Below, piece after piece: positions 1 through 8,179 of a stretch of DNA of 39,144 nt. The stretch is from a virus. The stretch lies in the IMG/VR virus record IMGVR_UViG_3300008221_001529, positions 1 to 39,144 of that record, one strand, 5' to 3'. Position 1 is the stretch's first letter, and each line of letters begins with the position of its first letter. A program made the translations under genes and the position numbers. The notes under the pieces were generated by a model. That model searched no databases, was not told the origin of the DNA, and saw only the letters and a program-made list of their open reading frames with translations.

Positions 1-1164
1 ATGGGTAGTGTAAATGTCCGTAATAATAAGTTGTTACTCGATTTCCGGTATAAAGGGATTCGCTGTCGTGAAATGACAATGTTGGAAGATAGCGTTGCAA
101 ATCGGAAGAGAGCTGGTGCCGTGTTGAAGCGAATTGAGGCTGAAATTCATCTAAATCAATTTGAATATGCTAAGCATTTCCCTAACAGTAATAATGTTAA
201 AAAGTTTGCTGAATACGATCGGATTACAATGTTAAAAGAGTCTACCGAGTCTTTGAAGGTGATTGAGTTTGTTGAGCGATGGCTAACTGAGAAAAAAGCC
301 GAATGGCGTCCTTCTCAACTTCGAACCATTGAAGATATTTTGAATCTTTATATTTTGCCCCGCTTTGGTGAAATGCAAATTAGCTTGATCACTAAATCGG
401 ACATTATGACATTTAGAGCAGATCTAGTGGATGGTAAAGCTTTTGCAAAAGAGCTTTCAGCTTCTCGCATCAATCAAATATTGTCACCTTTACGTGTGGT
501 GTTAAATGATGCCTCAGAACGATATGAATTCGTCAGTCCTTGGAAGTCGATCAAGCCATTGCCTGTTAATCGTCAACCTGTACATCCATTTACGCTGGAT
601 GAAGTGCTTAAGATTTTGAGCTTTGTTCGCAAGGACTTCCGTTGTTATTTCTTAGTGCGATTTTTTAGTGGGTTACGTACGGGTGAGATTGATGGTTTGC
701 AATGGGAGAATGTGGATTTTGAACGACGTCAAATACTGGTTCGTCAGTCTTGGGTACGAAATAAACTAGGCCCAGTGAAGACAAAAACGTCATTGCGTGA
801 AATTGATATGAATGACCTTGTTTATGAGGCGCTAACTCAGCATTTCAAACTCTCGAATGGCCGTGGTTTTGTCTTTCAAACATCTGGAGGCCATCCGATG
901 AACAACAAAAACATGTCTTATCGTGTTTGGTATCCCACATTGGATATCTTAAAAATACCAAGACGCAACCCATATCAAACTAGACATACAGCAGCCACCT
1001 TATGGCTAGCATCAGGGGAGTCTCCTGAGTGGATAGCTAAACAAATGGGACATGCGAATACCAATATGCTTTTTACTGTGTATTCGCGTTATGTACCCAA
1101 TTTAACCCGTCGAGATGGCAGTGCTTTTGAAGCATTTTTAAATCAAAAACTGAAAGGGGAATAA
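1..1164 (+). CDS. Tyrosine recombinase/integrase with N-terminal arm domain
   Basis: This 387-residue site-specific recombinase cuts and rejoins DNA through a tyrosine. The first ~60 residues (starting MGSVNVRNNKLLLDFRYKG) look like the DUF3596-type arm-DNA-binding domain. A SAM-like core-binding domain follows at about 85-185. The catalytic domain shows box I arginine in FFSGLRTGEIDGLQW, a lysine-bearing hairpin (VKTKTS), the H-x-x-R region as YQTRHTAATL, then GHANTNM and the nucleophile in VYSRYVP. All catalytic residues appear present. The ORF begins at base 1 with an ATG, so the start and any attachment site to its left cannot be judged. The next small ORF follows after 2 bp, suggesting co-transcription. 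It lies outside the Mu-like prophage and probably belongs to an older island or defective element in the host. Confidence 0.9.
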   Translation: MGSVNVRNNKLLLDFRYKGIRCREMTMLEDSVANRKRAGAVLKRIEAEIHLNQFEYAKHFPNSNNVKKFAEYDRITMLKESTESLKVIEFVERWLTEKKAEWRPSQLRTIEDILNLYILPRFGEMQISLITKSDIMTFRADLVDGKAFAKELSASRINQILSPLRVVLNDASERYEFVSPWKSIKPLPVNRQPVHPFTLDEVLKILSFVRKDFRCYFLVRFFSGLRTGEIDGLQWENVDFERRQILVRQSWVRNKLGPVKTKTSLREIDMNDLVYEALTQHFKLSNGRGFVFQTSGGHPMNNKNMSYRVWYPTLDILKIPRRNPYQTRHTAATLWLASGESPEWIAKQMGHANTNMLFTVYSRYVPNLTRRDGSAFEAFLNQKLKGE

Positions 1165-1166
1165 CC

Positions 1167-1397
1167 ATGAACCATGATACTCGTATTAACCTCGCGTATT
1201 ATTTATGCCAACGGTTTTATTGCCAACCCACAGGAAGAGAGCTGAGCTGTATTTTGGATTTACCTCGTTCTTTTAACAATTTATCAGCATTGGTTGAATG
1301 GATTAACCAATTGTATTTTAAAGAAAGAGGAAATGATTTGTTGTGGTGGGAGAGGCGGTTGCAAAGACAACTGGAGTCCAAGGGCTATCAACTTTGA
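1167..1397 (+). CDS. Small hypothetical protein downstream of integrase
   Basis: This 76-residue protein starts 2 bp after the integrase stop (AATAACCATG), with a GGGGA ribosome-binding stretch inside the end of the integrase gene, so it is probably translated from the same message. It is rich in aromatic and basic residues (LAYYLCQRFYCQPTGRE, then LLWWERRLQRQLE). It has no membrane segment or recognisable motif. The tight coupling suggests a recombination directionality or accessory factor, but that rests on position only; I do not recognise the family. Confidence 0.6.
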   Translation: MNHDTRINLAYYLCQRFYCQPTGRELSCILDLPRSFNNLSALVEWINQLYFKERGNDLLWWERRLQRQLESKGYQL

Positions 1398-1438
1398 AAA
1401 TACCGTTATGATTAATTTTAGTTGACTCTAATAACCAA

Positions 1439-1471
1439 AATGCACCTTTCATTTTAGATAGGTGTATTTTG
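1439..1471 (+). terminator. Probable rho-independent terminator after integrase operon
   Basis: Inverted arms AATGCACCT (1439-1447) and AGGTGTATT (1460-1468) form a stem with one G-U pair around a 12-nt loop and run into TATTTT. It lies about 40 bp after the small ORF, in an otherwise gene-free 205-bp stretch before the antitoxin gene. Confidence 0.5.
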
Positions 1472-1602
1472 CTTATTAATGTTAGTGAGAAATACCGGTT
1501 ATCAATTCGCTTTCAGGCATATAATTTGACGACAATTAGCTTGAAGAACACAATAAGACTAAGTTATGCAATACTTAGAATAATTACGGTAATGAGGTGT
1601 AT

Positions 1603-1968
1603 ATGAGTCAAGATAGCCTTATAGATGAAAATGCGGTAAGAACAGGGCTGAAAGCAGCTTTGACTATTTTAGATAAATGGCAATGTAATACTGCGCAGAT
1701 TGAAAAATTACTTGATTTGAAGTTTGCTGATAGTGAATTGAAATCCGCACCTGATTTGACTAGAAATCAGCAATTAAGGATTAGCTATATTCTTGATATA
1801 CATGCAAGTTTACGGAGCTTTTTTTCAAACACTGACAATATATACGGCTATATGACCATGATAAATCATAATGCACCATTCAATGGCTCGACGCCGCTTG
1901 ATATTGCAATGGAGCATGATGGGCTGAAGAGCGTTATGGAGCATGTGGTGTCCATGGGGCAATGGTAA
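1603..1968 (+). CDS. Xre/MbcA/ParS-type antitoxin-like protein, no partner toxin seen
   Basis: This protein has 121 residues if it starts at ATG 1603, which has GAGG five bases upstream; a GTG six bases earlier is less likely. The N-terminal half is helical (AVRTGLKAALTILDKWQCN). The C-terminal half (LRISYILDIHASLRSFF, then FNGSTPLDIAMEHDGLKSV) matches the DUF2384 toxin-binding pattern of Xre/MbcA/ParS antitoxins, in which an 'F.G.TPLD' segment precedes the last helix. Such antitoxins normally sit directly upstream of a RES-domain toxin, but here the next gene is a convergent recombinase 10 bp away and no RES ORF is visible. It may be an orphan, or a recombination-associated relative. The family call is from residue patterns only. 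Confidence 0.6.
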   Translation: MSQDSLIDENAVRTGLKAALTILDKWQCNTAQIEKLLDLKFADSELKSAPDLTRNQQLRISYILDIHASLRSFFSNTDNIYGYMTMINHNAPFNGSTPLDIAMEHDGLKSVMEHVVSMGQW

Positions 1969-1977
1969 ATTAGGGCG

Positions 1978-3475
1978 TTACGTTAGGCTCTCTCTGTTTT
2001 TTATCATCATTATGCCCATCATATGAAACAGAAATATTAGTGCGCTAGACGAGTGCTTTTTCTGCTTGCCGTGGGCAATGATTTCTTTTTCGTCAGAATG
2101 CCTTAACTCTAGCCATATAGCCCCTTTGCCAGTGCGTCCATTACCTGAAGATGATTTTGACGTGAGAGCTTGAATGCCCTTGTAAGCATTTATCCAATGC
2201 TCTTTCTGTGTGCTGTGCTTCATCGAAAGTGTTAATACTCGCCATTTACTTTTCGAAATGGCAAATGAAAATATATCAACAAAGCGTGCTAAATCTTCAG
2301 CTTTTGAAAAATATATACCTGACTTACTGATGCTTTTGTTATGCAGCGCATAGTCTATTGCCCATAAGATCTCCTGACGATTATTGGGGAACTCGTGTTT
2401 AACTTTTATAATAACCGAATCAAGCCATGCTAACTCTGCTGTAGCATTGGGCTTGGATGGCAGAAGTGAATGAGCGCTGCATTTAGTTTGTAACCGAGGG
2501 GAGCCATAGCGTGTCTTTATTGACATGAATGCTATGGCATTGCTATGCCATTTATCAATTGTTTTTGAATCAATATGGTACTTAAAAGCTAACTCAATCG
2601 GATCAATTCCGCGTTCTATTTGAGCTACAATGCTATAACAAGTTTCAATGTTTATAATAGATTTGGGACGCGGCGATTTTGACTGATTAGCCAAAGATTC
2701 TTTTGTATTTTTTGTTTCTGGTGACTTTATTGGCGTTATTTTAAGTTTTTTTATGGTGTAATCAAGAAAGCTATCTATGCGCCAACACTCGTCTTTATTT
2801 TTTGATTGGGCAAATTGACGCAAATGTCTTCTAGACCCTAGACCAAGGTTAACTAATTGTTTTTGGGTTAGATTAAGTCTCATTTTAAGTAAGTTACAGT
2901 AAAGTATTAAATCACAAAAATGAAAGTAGTGATTAAAGCAAGTTTCTGGGGATGAATGGCCATCAAATGCTGCAATCGCATAATATTTATTACGTAATGT
3001 TTTGGCCGCTATGGTGTCAGTTATTTTGTTGATTTGCCCTGCAGAATAAGGAACGATCTCAGGATAATTAACACTCTCCTTTGCACCTAGCTCAAACATT
3101 AATTGCAATCTAGATACCGCACTATGTCTTAAGTGATGAAAAACCAAGTGCTCAAGCCCTGAAATCGCCCTAAGAGCCGTTGATGTAAAGTTCGATATTA
3201 GAAACTTATCTATCGGTTGGTTTTTATCTTGTCCAATCGTAAAGACTAAACGGTTCTCTGCCCCATTGATATTGTCTTGTCTTGTCAAGTTTAGTGATGC
3301 TGTAACAATCTTTTTTTCATGGTCGAGTAATGATATATAAAGCGGCACTTTTCGTAGTGAAGAAGGGCTCTTATTATTACCAAATTTGTTTTCTCTAACT
3401 TTGAGCCAGCCTTCTTGTGAATTTTCAATATCTATTAGTCTGAGCTTGATGATCTCGCTAATACGTAAGCCACAT
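1978..3475 (-). pseudogene. C-terminal half of large tyrosine recombinase, split by the prophage
   Basis: Reading leftwards from the prophage junction, the frame is open from 3475 and begins CGLRISEIIKLRLIDIENS, the box I region of a tyrosine recombinase including its catalytic arginine. It continues through a lysine-bearing strand (REN...SLRKVPLYIS), the box II motif HHLRHSAVSRL, and GHSSPETCFNHYFH, which is the box III and tyrosine region. About 300 more residues include a helix-turn-helix-like segment (ELAFKYHIDSKTIDKW). The nearly 500-residue fragment ends at 1978, convergent with the antitoxin gene. The matching N-terminal half is at 37725..39144. The fragment has no native start; GTG 3348 is only the first in-frame start-like codon. 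The intact protein would exceed 960 residues, like the big integrases of multi-recombinase elements. Confidence 0.88.
3471..3475. repeat. 5-bp target-site duplication, left copy (CACAT)
   Basis: CACAT here and at 37725-37729 flank the element directly. Removing the prophage and one copy restores an open reading frame, ...SYR-CGLRISE..., across the junction. Five base pairs is the duplication length made by Mu transposition. Confidence 0.9.
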
Positions 3476-3553
3476 TGAGCGCGGCCGAGAGAAAAGAGCA
3501 GAAAAGACTAGGTTAATGAACATTTTTTTATTGCTCAACAAACTAGTCTTTTT
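3476..3553. other. Prophage right end (attR): probable transposase-binding sites and terminator stem
   Basis: Reading inward from 3476 the end is TGAGCGCGGCC, then GAAAAGA twice (3491-3497, 3501-3507). A block AAAGACTAG-GT-TAATGAACA begins at 3503 and is shared with the opposite end, where it starts six bases from the terminus. This is the likely transposase recognition element. AAAAGACTAG (3502-3511) is repeated inverted as CTAGTCTTTT (3543-3552). The stem could end tailspike transcription, since it follows that gene's stop by only a few bases on the minus strand. The assignment as binding sites is by analogy with the MuA R1-R3 sites. Confidence 0.6.
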
Positions 3554-3558
3554 GAGCT

Positions 3559-5382
3559 TTATTGATTGACTAAAAAAACTTCTGCCTTGGAATCGAACGT
3601 CAACGAATGAACCAAACCAGTTCCCACCGCATTGCACATTATCTTTATTGTTGACTCTGCATAAACAGTTCGGCTAAAACAAAACTTAATAGCTGATTTA
3701 CTTGAAACAGAGCCGATATCAACTCCCCATATGTGATCAACATCAGTGCCATCGACTTCTATTGTTAAATATGTACCGTTGTGGTCTATAGTCGTTCCTG
3801 CAATGAGCCCATCAAATTGAACATTATAATACCCTTTGTATGCTGCAGGAAAAGTTGTAACTTCCTCAGCAGGCAATAAGGCTCTTGTGTCGCCACCTGG
3901 GCGAATCTCGGAAAATGATAAGGCTGTTTTTACACCACTAGTAATCGCCTGAGAAGTACTTCCTATCCGTTTAACTAGAAATGCTATCGGTGCCACGTCA
4001 TTAACATTCAATCCATCAACACTATTTATTGCACCCGATCCACGTATTCCACTGGTCAGCATAGTTGCCGCCCTTATACCCAACTTATTGGCAACTTTTA
4101 ATAGGCCATAACCTCCAGGAGCAAAAATATCTCGGATAAAATTATCGCCTATGCCAGGTACAGGAGTTTCATCTATTTCAAACCAACAGTCGTACACACC
4201 TCCATGAAAGTCGATACCGCTAGACTGAATTATTTCAATCTTTCCTGAACCGTTTGCGTCATTAGCATATGAATGACAACCCTCAAACGTGAAGCCATTA
4301 CCAGTTCTGTCTATTAGAATATTTCTATTTTTATTGTGGTTAAATGAAACGCCAATCGCTATACCGTGCCCATTATTTGGTCCATCTGACACTATAAATC
4401 CATCATAATTGTTAGTGCAACTTCCCCCAACCCATTTAAGATTTCCACCTTTTGCATCAAAACCCTTTTCATTACCTATCACGTTTAGGTTTGTAAAAAC
4501 TTCATACTCTGCTGAATTATTACCAGCTTCTAAATTCTCAAACATGAAGATATTACTGTACTGACCTCTGTTACCATAGTACTTAGTAACCGCACCCGTT
4601 TGACCTTGACGATCAAAAGATAACCCTTTGAATCTAGCGAATACTACGTTTTCAACAATGAAGTCTTCGCCGTCAATTATTTTTAAGCCTGTCTCACCCG
4701 TATTTATTTTGTCAGCTAACGTCGCGCGATGACCTAAAAATATAGTCTTTCCGGTCAGCGACCACCCTTTCTTTTTGTCTGCGATAACCGCAGTGTCAGT
4801 ATCAGCTAAAGGGATCAGTGTCGCGTTTTCACTAACAATATGTTGATTATCTAAGATATTGTAGTCTTTAAGCAAATATCGCCCATACGACCATACTGTC
4901 GCTGTTGCAGCAGAATCTCTTGCTGCGATAAACGCTGCTGTTGAATCAGTTGTACCTGTTTTGTCCGCACCAAAATCAATCGGGTCAACTCTAGAAATAG
5001 ATACAGCATATAAACCGCCACTGAGGTTTATTCCATTTGGAGTTGTTTTGACCTCCCAAAAAGTCCTTCCTGTGCAATAGCGATTGCCGACTTCATGATT
5101 ATCAAATGAAATCATTTCCCCTACATTATCGAAGCTAATTACTGAAAATTTATCATTTTTACTAAAAACCTTAGCAAGGTGATCATCTTTTTCGGGATCA
5201 AATACAATGCCGCGTGAAGTCAATAAATTATCAAACTCTGCAACGTTGTGGTTAAACCAATCTGCACCAGGATAGCTTGGCTTATTGTCATCACCAGACT
5301 CAGTAAACCAACCCGCTGTTCCAGATACTGGCTTTGCTGCTGGACGCGCTACTGCTTGTGAACCATTGCGTAACGGATGCAT
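3559..5382 (-). CDS. Tailspike with beta-helix (pectate-lyase-like) domain
   Basis: This 607-residue last gene of the tail operon is the receptor-binding protein. The first ~55 residues (GWFTESGDD...YPGADWFNH) resemble the particle-binding N-termini of Mu-like tail fibres. A VDPIDFGADKTGTTDSTAAF segment near residue 130 is the typical entry to a right-handed beta-helix of the pectate-lyase/GH28 type, and the next ~250 residues are rich in short N/G-punctuated strands (NNYDGFIVSDG, NHNKNRNILIDRTGNGFTFEG). Such spikes usually bind and often cleave surface polysaccharide; enzymatic activity here is inferred. The start ATG has GGAG upstream (TTAGGAGAGTTAACATG). Unlike Mu, there is a single receptor gene with no chaperone and no invertible alternative. 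Confidence 0.8.
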   Translation of the reverse strand: MHPLRNGSQAVARPAAKPVSGTAGWFTESGDDNKPSYPGADWFNHNVAEFDNLLTSRGIVFDPEKDDHLAKVFSKNDKFSVISFDNVGEMISFDNHEVGNRYCTGRTFWEVKTTPNGINLSGGLYAVSISRVDPIDFGADKTGTTDSTAAFIAARDSAATATVWSYGRYLLKDYNILDNQHIVSENATLIPLADTDTAVIADKKKGWSLTGKTIFLGHRATLADKINTGETGLKIIDGEDFIVENVVFARFKGLSFDRQGQTGAVTKYYGNRGQYSNIFMFENLEAGNNSAEYEVFTNLNVIGNEKGFDAKGGNLKWVGGSCTNNYDGFIVSDGPNNGHGIAIGVSFNHNKNRNILIDRTGNGFTFEGCHSYANDANGSGKIEIIQSSGIDFHGGVYDCWFEIDETPVPGIGDNFIRDIFAPGGYGLLKVANKLGIRAATMLTSGIRGSGAINSVDGLNVNDVAPIAFLVKRIGSTSQAITSGVKTALSFSEIRPGGDTRALLPAEEVTTFPAAYKGYYNVQFDGLIAGTTIDHNGTYLTIEVDGTDVDHIWGVDIGSVSSKSAIKFCFSRTVYAESTIKIMCNAVGTGLVHSLTFDSKAEVFLVNQ

Positions 5383-5406
5383 GTTAACTCTCCTAATCGA
5401 AATTCA

Positions 5407-5423
5407 TTTAAACGCCGTTTAAA
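5407..5423. promoter_or_regulatory. 17-bp dyad TTTAAAC-N3-GTTTAAA, copy 1 (before tailspike)
   Basis: TTTAAAC, GCC, GTTTAAA is a perfect inverted repeat 24 bp upstream of the tailspike start, in the 66-bp gap after the gp48 homologue. The same architecture occurs at 20116 and 37468. The end of the gp48 homologue (CGCCGTTTA) could also pair with TAAACGGCG here to form a stem. Role unknown: operator or hairpin. Confidence 0.5.
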
Positions 5424-5448
5424 GCGGTTTTGTTGATGTTAAAAATGC

Positions 5449-6033
5449 CTAAACGGCGTAATAAAACTCGTAATACAATCCGCCCACTTTGTAACGTTGT
5501 AGGGTGCATTCGAGCACACGCGCATCAGACGTCAGCAAAGGGGTTAATACATCGTCTAAACAGGTCATGTATGCGCCTGGTATGCCGTAAACATTTACCC
5601 GTAAGATGTAGCGGTATTTCTGTTCCCATAATGGGTAAATGCATGAGCGCAAACAGTGGTGAGGGAACGTCTCATCAACCTCAACCGTAAAGCCCAAATC
5701 GGTGGCTAATTTCTGGATATTCCACGCTTGCAAACCACCCTTGCGGTGGTACTTCTCAACCACGGCATAACGACGATATTCAATACTTGATACTGGCTCT
5801 GCTACGCACTCAGGAAGCCCCAAATAGGTTTCCCACTCATCTAGCATTTGCAAGGTTGTTTCTGGCCGCATCTCAAGTAGCAGATTTTCGGCACTCACTT
5901 CGGCTTGCTCTAAACGTGGCGCATAACCTTGGCTGTACTTATAAAGATCTAATGACGTAGAACGCTGCCACAACACACCACGCGGCATCTGTGACAGGAT
6001 GGCATTAGTCCATTGCGCTACGGAGTGCCCCAT
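5449..6033 (-). CDS. Baseplate protein, Mu gp48-like (DUF2313)
   Basis: This 194-residue protein is homologous in position and pattern to Mu gp48, which joins the wedge of the contractile-tail baseplate. It opens MGHSVAQWTNAILSQMPRGVLW, resembling the 'Y...l..LLPrG.aW' start of the family. It continues with ETTLQMLDEWETYLGLPECV and YHRKGGLQAWNIQKLATDLGF, both family hallmarks, and has a C-terminal aromatic strand (VGGLYYEFYYAV). Its start overlaps the end of the gp47 homologue by 16 bp, so the two are translationally coupled. The plus-strand ORF inside it is a shadow. Confidence 0.85.
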   Translation of the reverse strand: MGHSVAQWTNAILSQMPRGVLWQRSTSLDLYKYSQGYAPRLEQAEVSAENLLLEMRPETTLQMLDEWETYLGLPECVAEPVSSIEYRRYAVVEKYHRKGGLQAWNIQKLATDLGFTVEVDETFPHHCLRSCIYPLWEQKYRYILRVNVYGIPGAYMTCLDDVLTPLLTSDARVLECTLQRYKVGGLYYEFYYAV

Positions 6034-7085
6034 GTAATGGCTCCCAATGCATGCAGTTCAGTCTCTTCTGCGGTGACATCAGCGCTTAAATCCAACTCGT
6101 AATCACTTATGCCAACGGTTGATCCAATGGCCGTTCTAACCGCACTTAATAGCAAGATAGAACCTGGGCTTAATGTCTTAAAATAACCATTGATACTGGC
6201 CTGCACGCTTTGGCGCAGGTCAGTATTATCGGGAAATATTGTGATAGCCAGAAAGGTCGTCTTTAGCGTCAAGGGGATGTAAACCGCTTCTATGCCACCA
6301 GGGCGACCAACGTCGGTTCCTGTGGCGGGGTCTTTATGGCGATAGATATAATCAGCCATAGTCACTTGGTCTATGTAGGTGGGCAAAATATCGGGGCGAC
6401 TATCGAATACAAAGGCATAACCAACCGTGGCTGGGCCTTGATAATTATCTACTGCCCAAGCCCGATCAACGCCTGCCACCTCACGGCACCAGCCAACATA
6501 ATCATGCACCGCACCGCCCATTGGCGGGTTGCGCTTACGGAACAATAAACGCTCAAGAACTTTTAGTGGGGTTTCAAGTTCTGCGCCGCCCGTAATGCTG
6601 CCCGATACGCCATTAGGTTGAATGCCTGGCACAGTTGATATTAGAGTAAGCGTTTCACCTGTTAACAAGTTGCCTGCAATACCTGCGGCCTCTGCTTCTA
6701 CTTGCACGACTACATTGCCACCCGATGGCGCATTCGATAGCATCACTTTATACAAGCGGCCATCAGAATGCGTCATCACAGTGTCAATAGGGAGCGCGGT
6801 GTTACCCACAAAAGTCACAGGCCCGTTGGCGCTGGTTGCCAGTTTTTGAATGATGCCCTCATAGCGTGCAGTGTCTATAATCGTCTGCTCTTCTGACTCT
6901 GACGACGGGATGATCTGGCGCACTATCCAGCTTTGATAATCGTATAAATCGCGTAGGCTGCCGCTTACTGCTGAGTTAAGCGCTTGCTCAATGCCGAACT
7001 TTGGCAGAATGGTATCTAGCGAGGCTTCAATGTCGATCAAGCCGCTTTCAATCAGTGTTCTAAGCGTGGGTACATTAAACGGCAT
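6018..7085 (-). CDS. Baseplate wedge protein, Mu gp47 / baseplate J-like
   Basis: This 355-residue protein belongs to the baseplate J/gp47 family, which forms the wedge that triggers sheath contraction. Recognisable parts are the N-terminal FNVPTLRTLIESGLIDIEA, a YDYQSWIVRQIIPSSESEEQTI segment, the sugar-like beta stretch VTFVGNTALPIDTVMTHSDGRLYKV, the Ala/Gly-rich AEAAGIAGNLLTGETLTL, and the conserved ETPLKVLERLLFRKRNPPMGGAVHDYVGWCREVAGVDRAWA block near residue 190. Length matches Mu gp47. It overlaps gp46 by 11 bp and gp48 by 16 bp, placing it in one tail operon. Confidence 0.92.
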   Translation of the reverse strand: MPFNVPTLRTLIESGLIDIEASLDTILPKFGIEQALNSAVSGSLRDLYDYQSWIVRQIIPSSESEEQTIIDTARYEGIIQKLATSANGPVTFVGNTALPIDTVMTHSDGRLYKVMLSNAPSGGNVVVQVEAEAAGIAGNLLTGETLTLISTVPGIQPNGVSGSITGGAELETPLKVLERLLFRKRNPPMGGAVHDYVGWCREVAGVDRAWAVDNYQGPATVGYAFVFDSRPDILPTYIDQVTMADYIYRHKDPATGTDVGRPGGIEAVYIPLTLKTTFLAITIFPDNTDLRQSVQASINGYFKTLSPGSILLLSAVRTAIGSTVGISDYELDLSADVTAEETELHALGAITWGTP

Positions 7086-7524
7086 GTTGAGTCTCCCATC
7101 GTTTGGATACAGTGAATGAAATCACCTCACCATCGGGTTTAGTAACAACAATATTCAATGCCAAGGTTTGAAATTTAGGGATAGAACCTGTCACCACAAC
7201 GCTCTTGGCCGTCACACCATAACCATCATCACGCAGCATCCACGCTAACGCATCTTCGGCATATTTAACGGCTTTGTTGCGCACATCAGTGGTCATCTTT
7301 TCGCGGTATAACAACCACAATTTGCTGCCCCAAGGAGAGGGCGAAAAGGTATCGCCAGGCCAACCGCGCAGGTCAGTTGAACCATCAGGTAAGGTATCGG
7401 AATCATCGGCACGGGCATCGGTGAATAATGAGACCAAAGCAAGGGTGGAAATCTCGCCATCGATATTTCCACCCTCTATTTGTACACCTGTATTTTTCAT
7501 CATCTCTAACACGATGGCGCTCAT
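7075..7524 (-). CDS. Baseplate protein, Mu gp46-like
   Basis: This 149-residue protein is of the GP46 family, related to T4 gp25, which links sheath and baseplate. The sequence includes STLALVSLFTDARADDSDTLPDGSTDLRGWPGD and SKLWLLYREKMTTDVRNKAVKYAEDALAWML, both typical of the family. I chose ATG 7524 (MSAIVLEMM). The frame stays open for 20 codons upstream, but that stretch lies inside the spike gene. The preceding stop is 8 bp away. It overlaps the gp47 start. Confidence 0.88.
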   Translation of the reverse strand: MSAIVLEMMKNTGVQIEGGNIDGEISTLALVSLFTDARADDSDTLPDGSTDLRGWPGDTFSPSPWGSKLWLLYREKMTTDVRNKAVKYAEDALAWMLRDDGYGVTAKSVVVTGSIPKFQTLALNIVVTKPDGEVISFTVSKRWETQHAV

Positions 7525-7531
7525 AACTAAC

Positions 7532-8179
7532 CTATTCTGGTGGTGTAGTTGGCCTGCTTTCCGCGTCTTTGTGGACGTGCCCAAGGTAAGAAATACTGTT
7601 AGCGCTTAAATCAGAACCGGTAACTAAACTGTCTGAAGTAATACCGCTAACGGCATAAATACCAAGGTCTGTTGATATGCCACCAGTGACGTGTAAAGGG
7701 CCTTGAATTAATGTCTCTGGTGAGATGATAGTAAACGCGTTGGATGCATCGAAAATAACGTCGGTTGCTCTAATGGTAAATGTGTTTTCGATTTCAAAAA
7801 TAACATCAGTAGCAGTAAGAATAATCTTACCGTCTTTGGTTAAGCGGATTTTATGACCTTCCAGATGGTATAGAAAAACATCACCACTTTCACCCTGTGG
7901 CCGTACTTTTTTATCTTCAACCGCAATGGCAACTAAGCCCGATAATGAGCCACCCAGCGCGGCCACAATCGCCTCAGCACCTTCGGGTGGATGCGAACTC
8001 ATACCATAGTTTTGGAAGCGCTCAATGTTATCTGCTGATTCATCAGCATGCATTTTCACTTGTAGGTTTTGACGTTGTAAATCTTCAACAATGCCACTCA
8101 CAACAGCACGGGTGAGCATGCCCGTAATACGGCGGCGAAGTGGTGCCAGCAAGCGGTCAACATAACGTTCAGTTACCAT
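7532..8179 (-). CDS. Baseplate spike, Mu gp45-like, with GHVH tip motif
   Basis: This trimeric membrane-piercing spike has 215 residues from ATG 8179, which follows GGAAGAAAAAA; the frame extends upstream only into gp44. An N-terminal OB-like domain (YVDRLLAPLRRRITGMLTRAVV, then NIERFQNYGMSSHPPEGAEAIVAAL) precedes a repeated beta-helical shaft (KIILTATDVIFEI, FTIRATDVIFDA, FTIISPETLI). The C-terminus carries GHVHKD; an H-x-H motif at this point coordinates iron at the needle tip of Mu and P2 spikes. Intact shaft and tip suggest a functional spike. Confidence 0.92.
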   Translation of the reverse strand: MVTERYVDRLLAPLRRRITGMLTRAVVSGIVEDLQRQNLQVKMHADESADNIERFQNYGMSSHPPEGAEAIVAALGGSLSGLVAIAVEDKKVRPQGESGDVFLYHLEGHKIRLTKDGKIILTATDVIFEIENTFTIRATDVIFDASNAFTIISPETLIQGPLHVTGGISTDLGIYAVSGITSDSLVTGSDLSANSISYLGHVHKDAESRPTTPPE

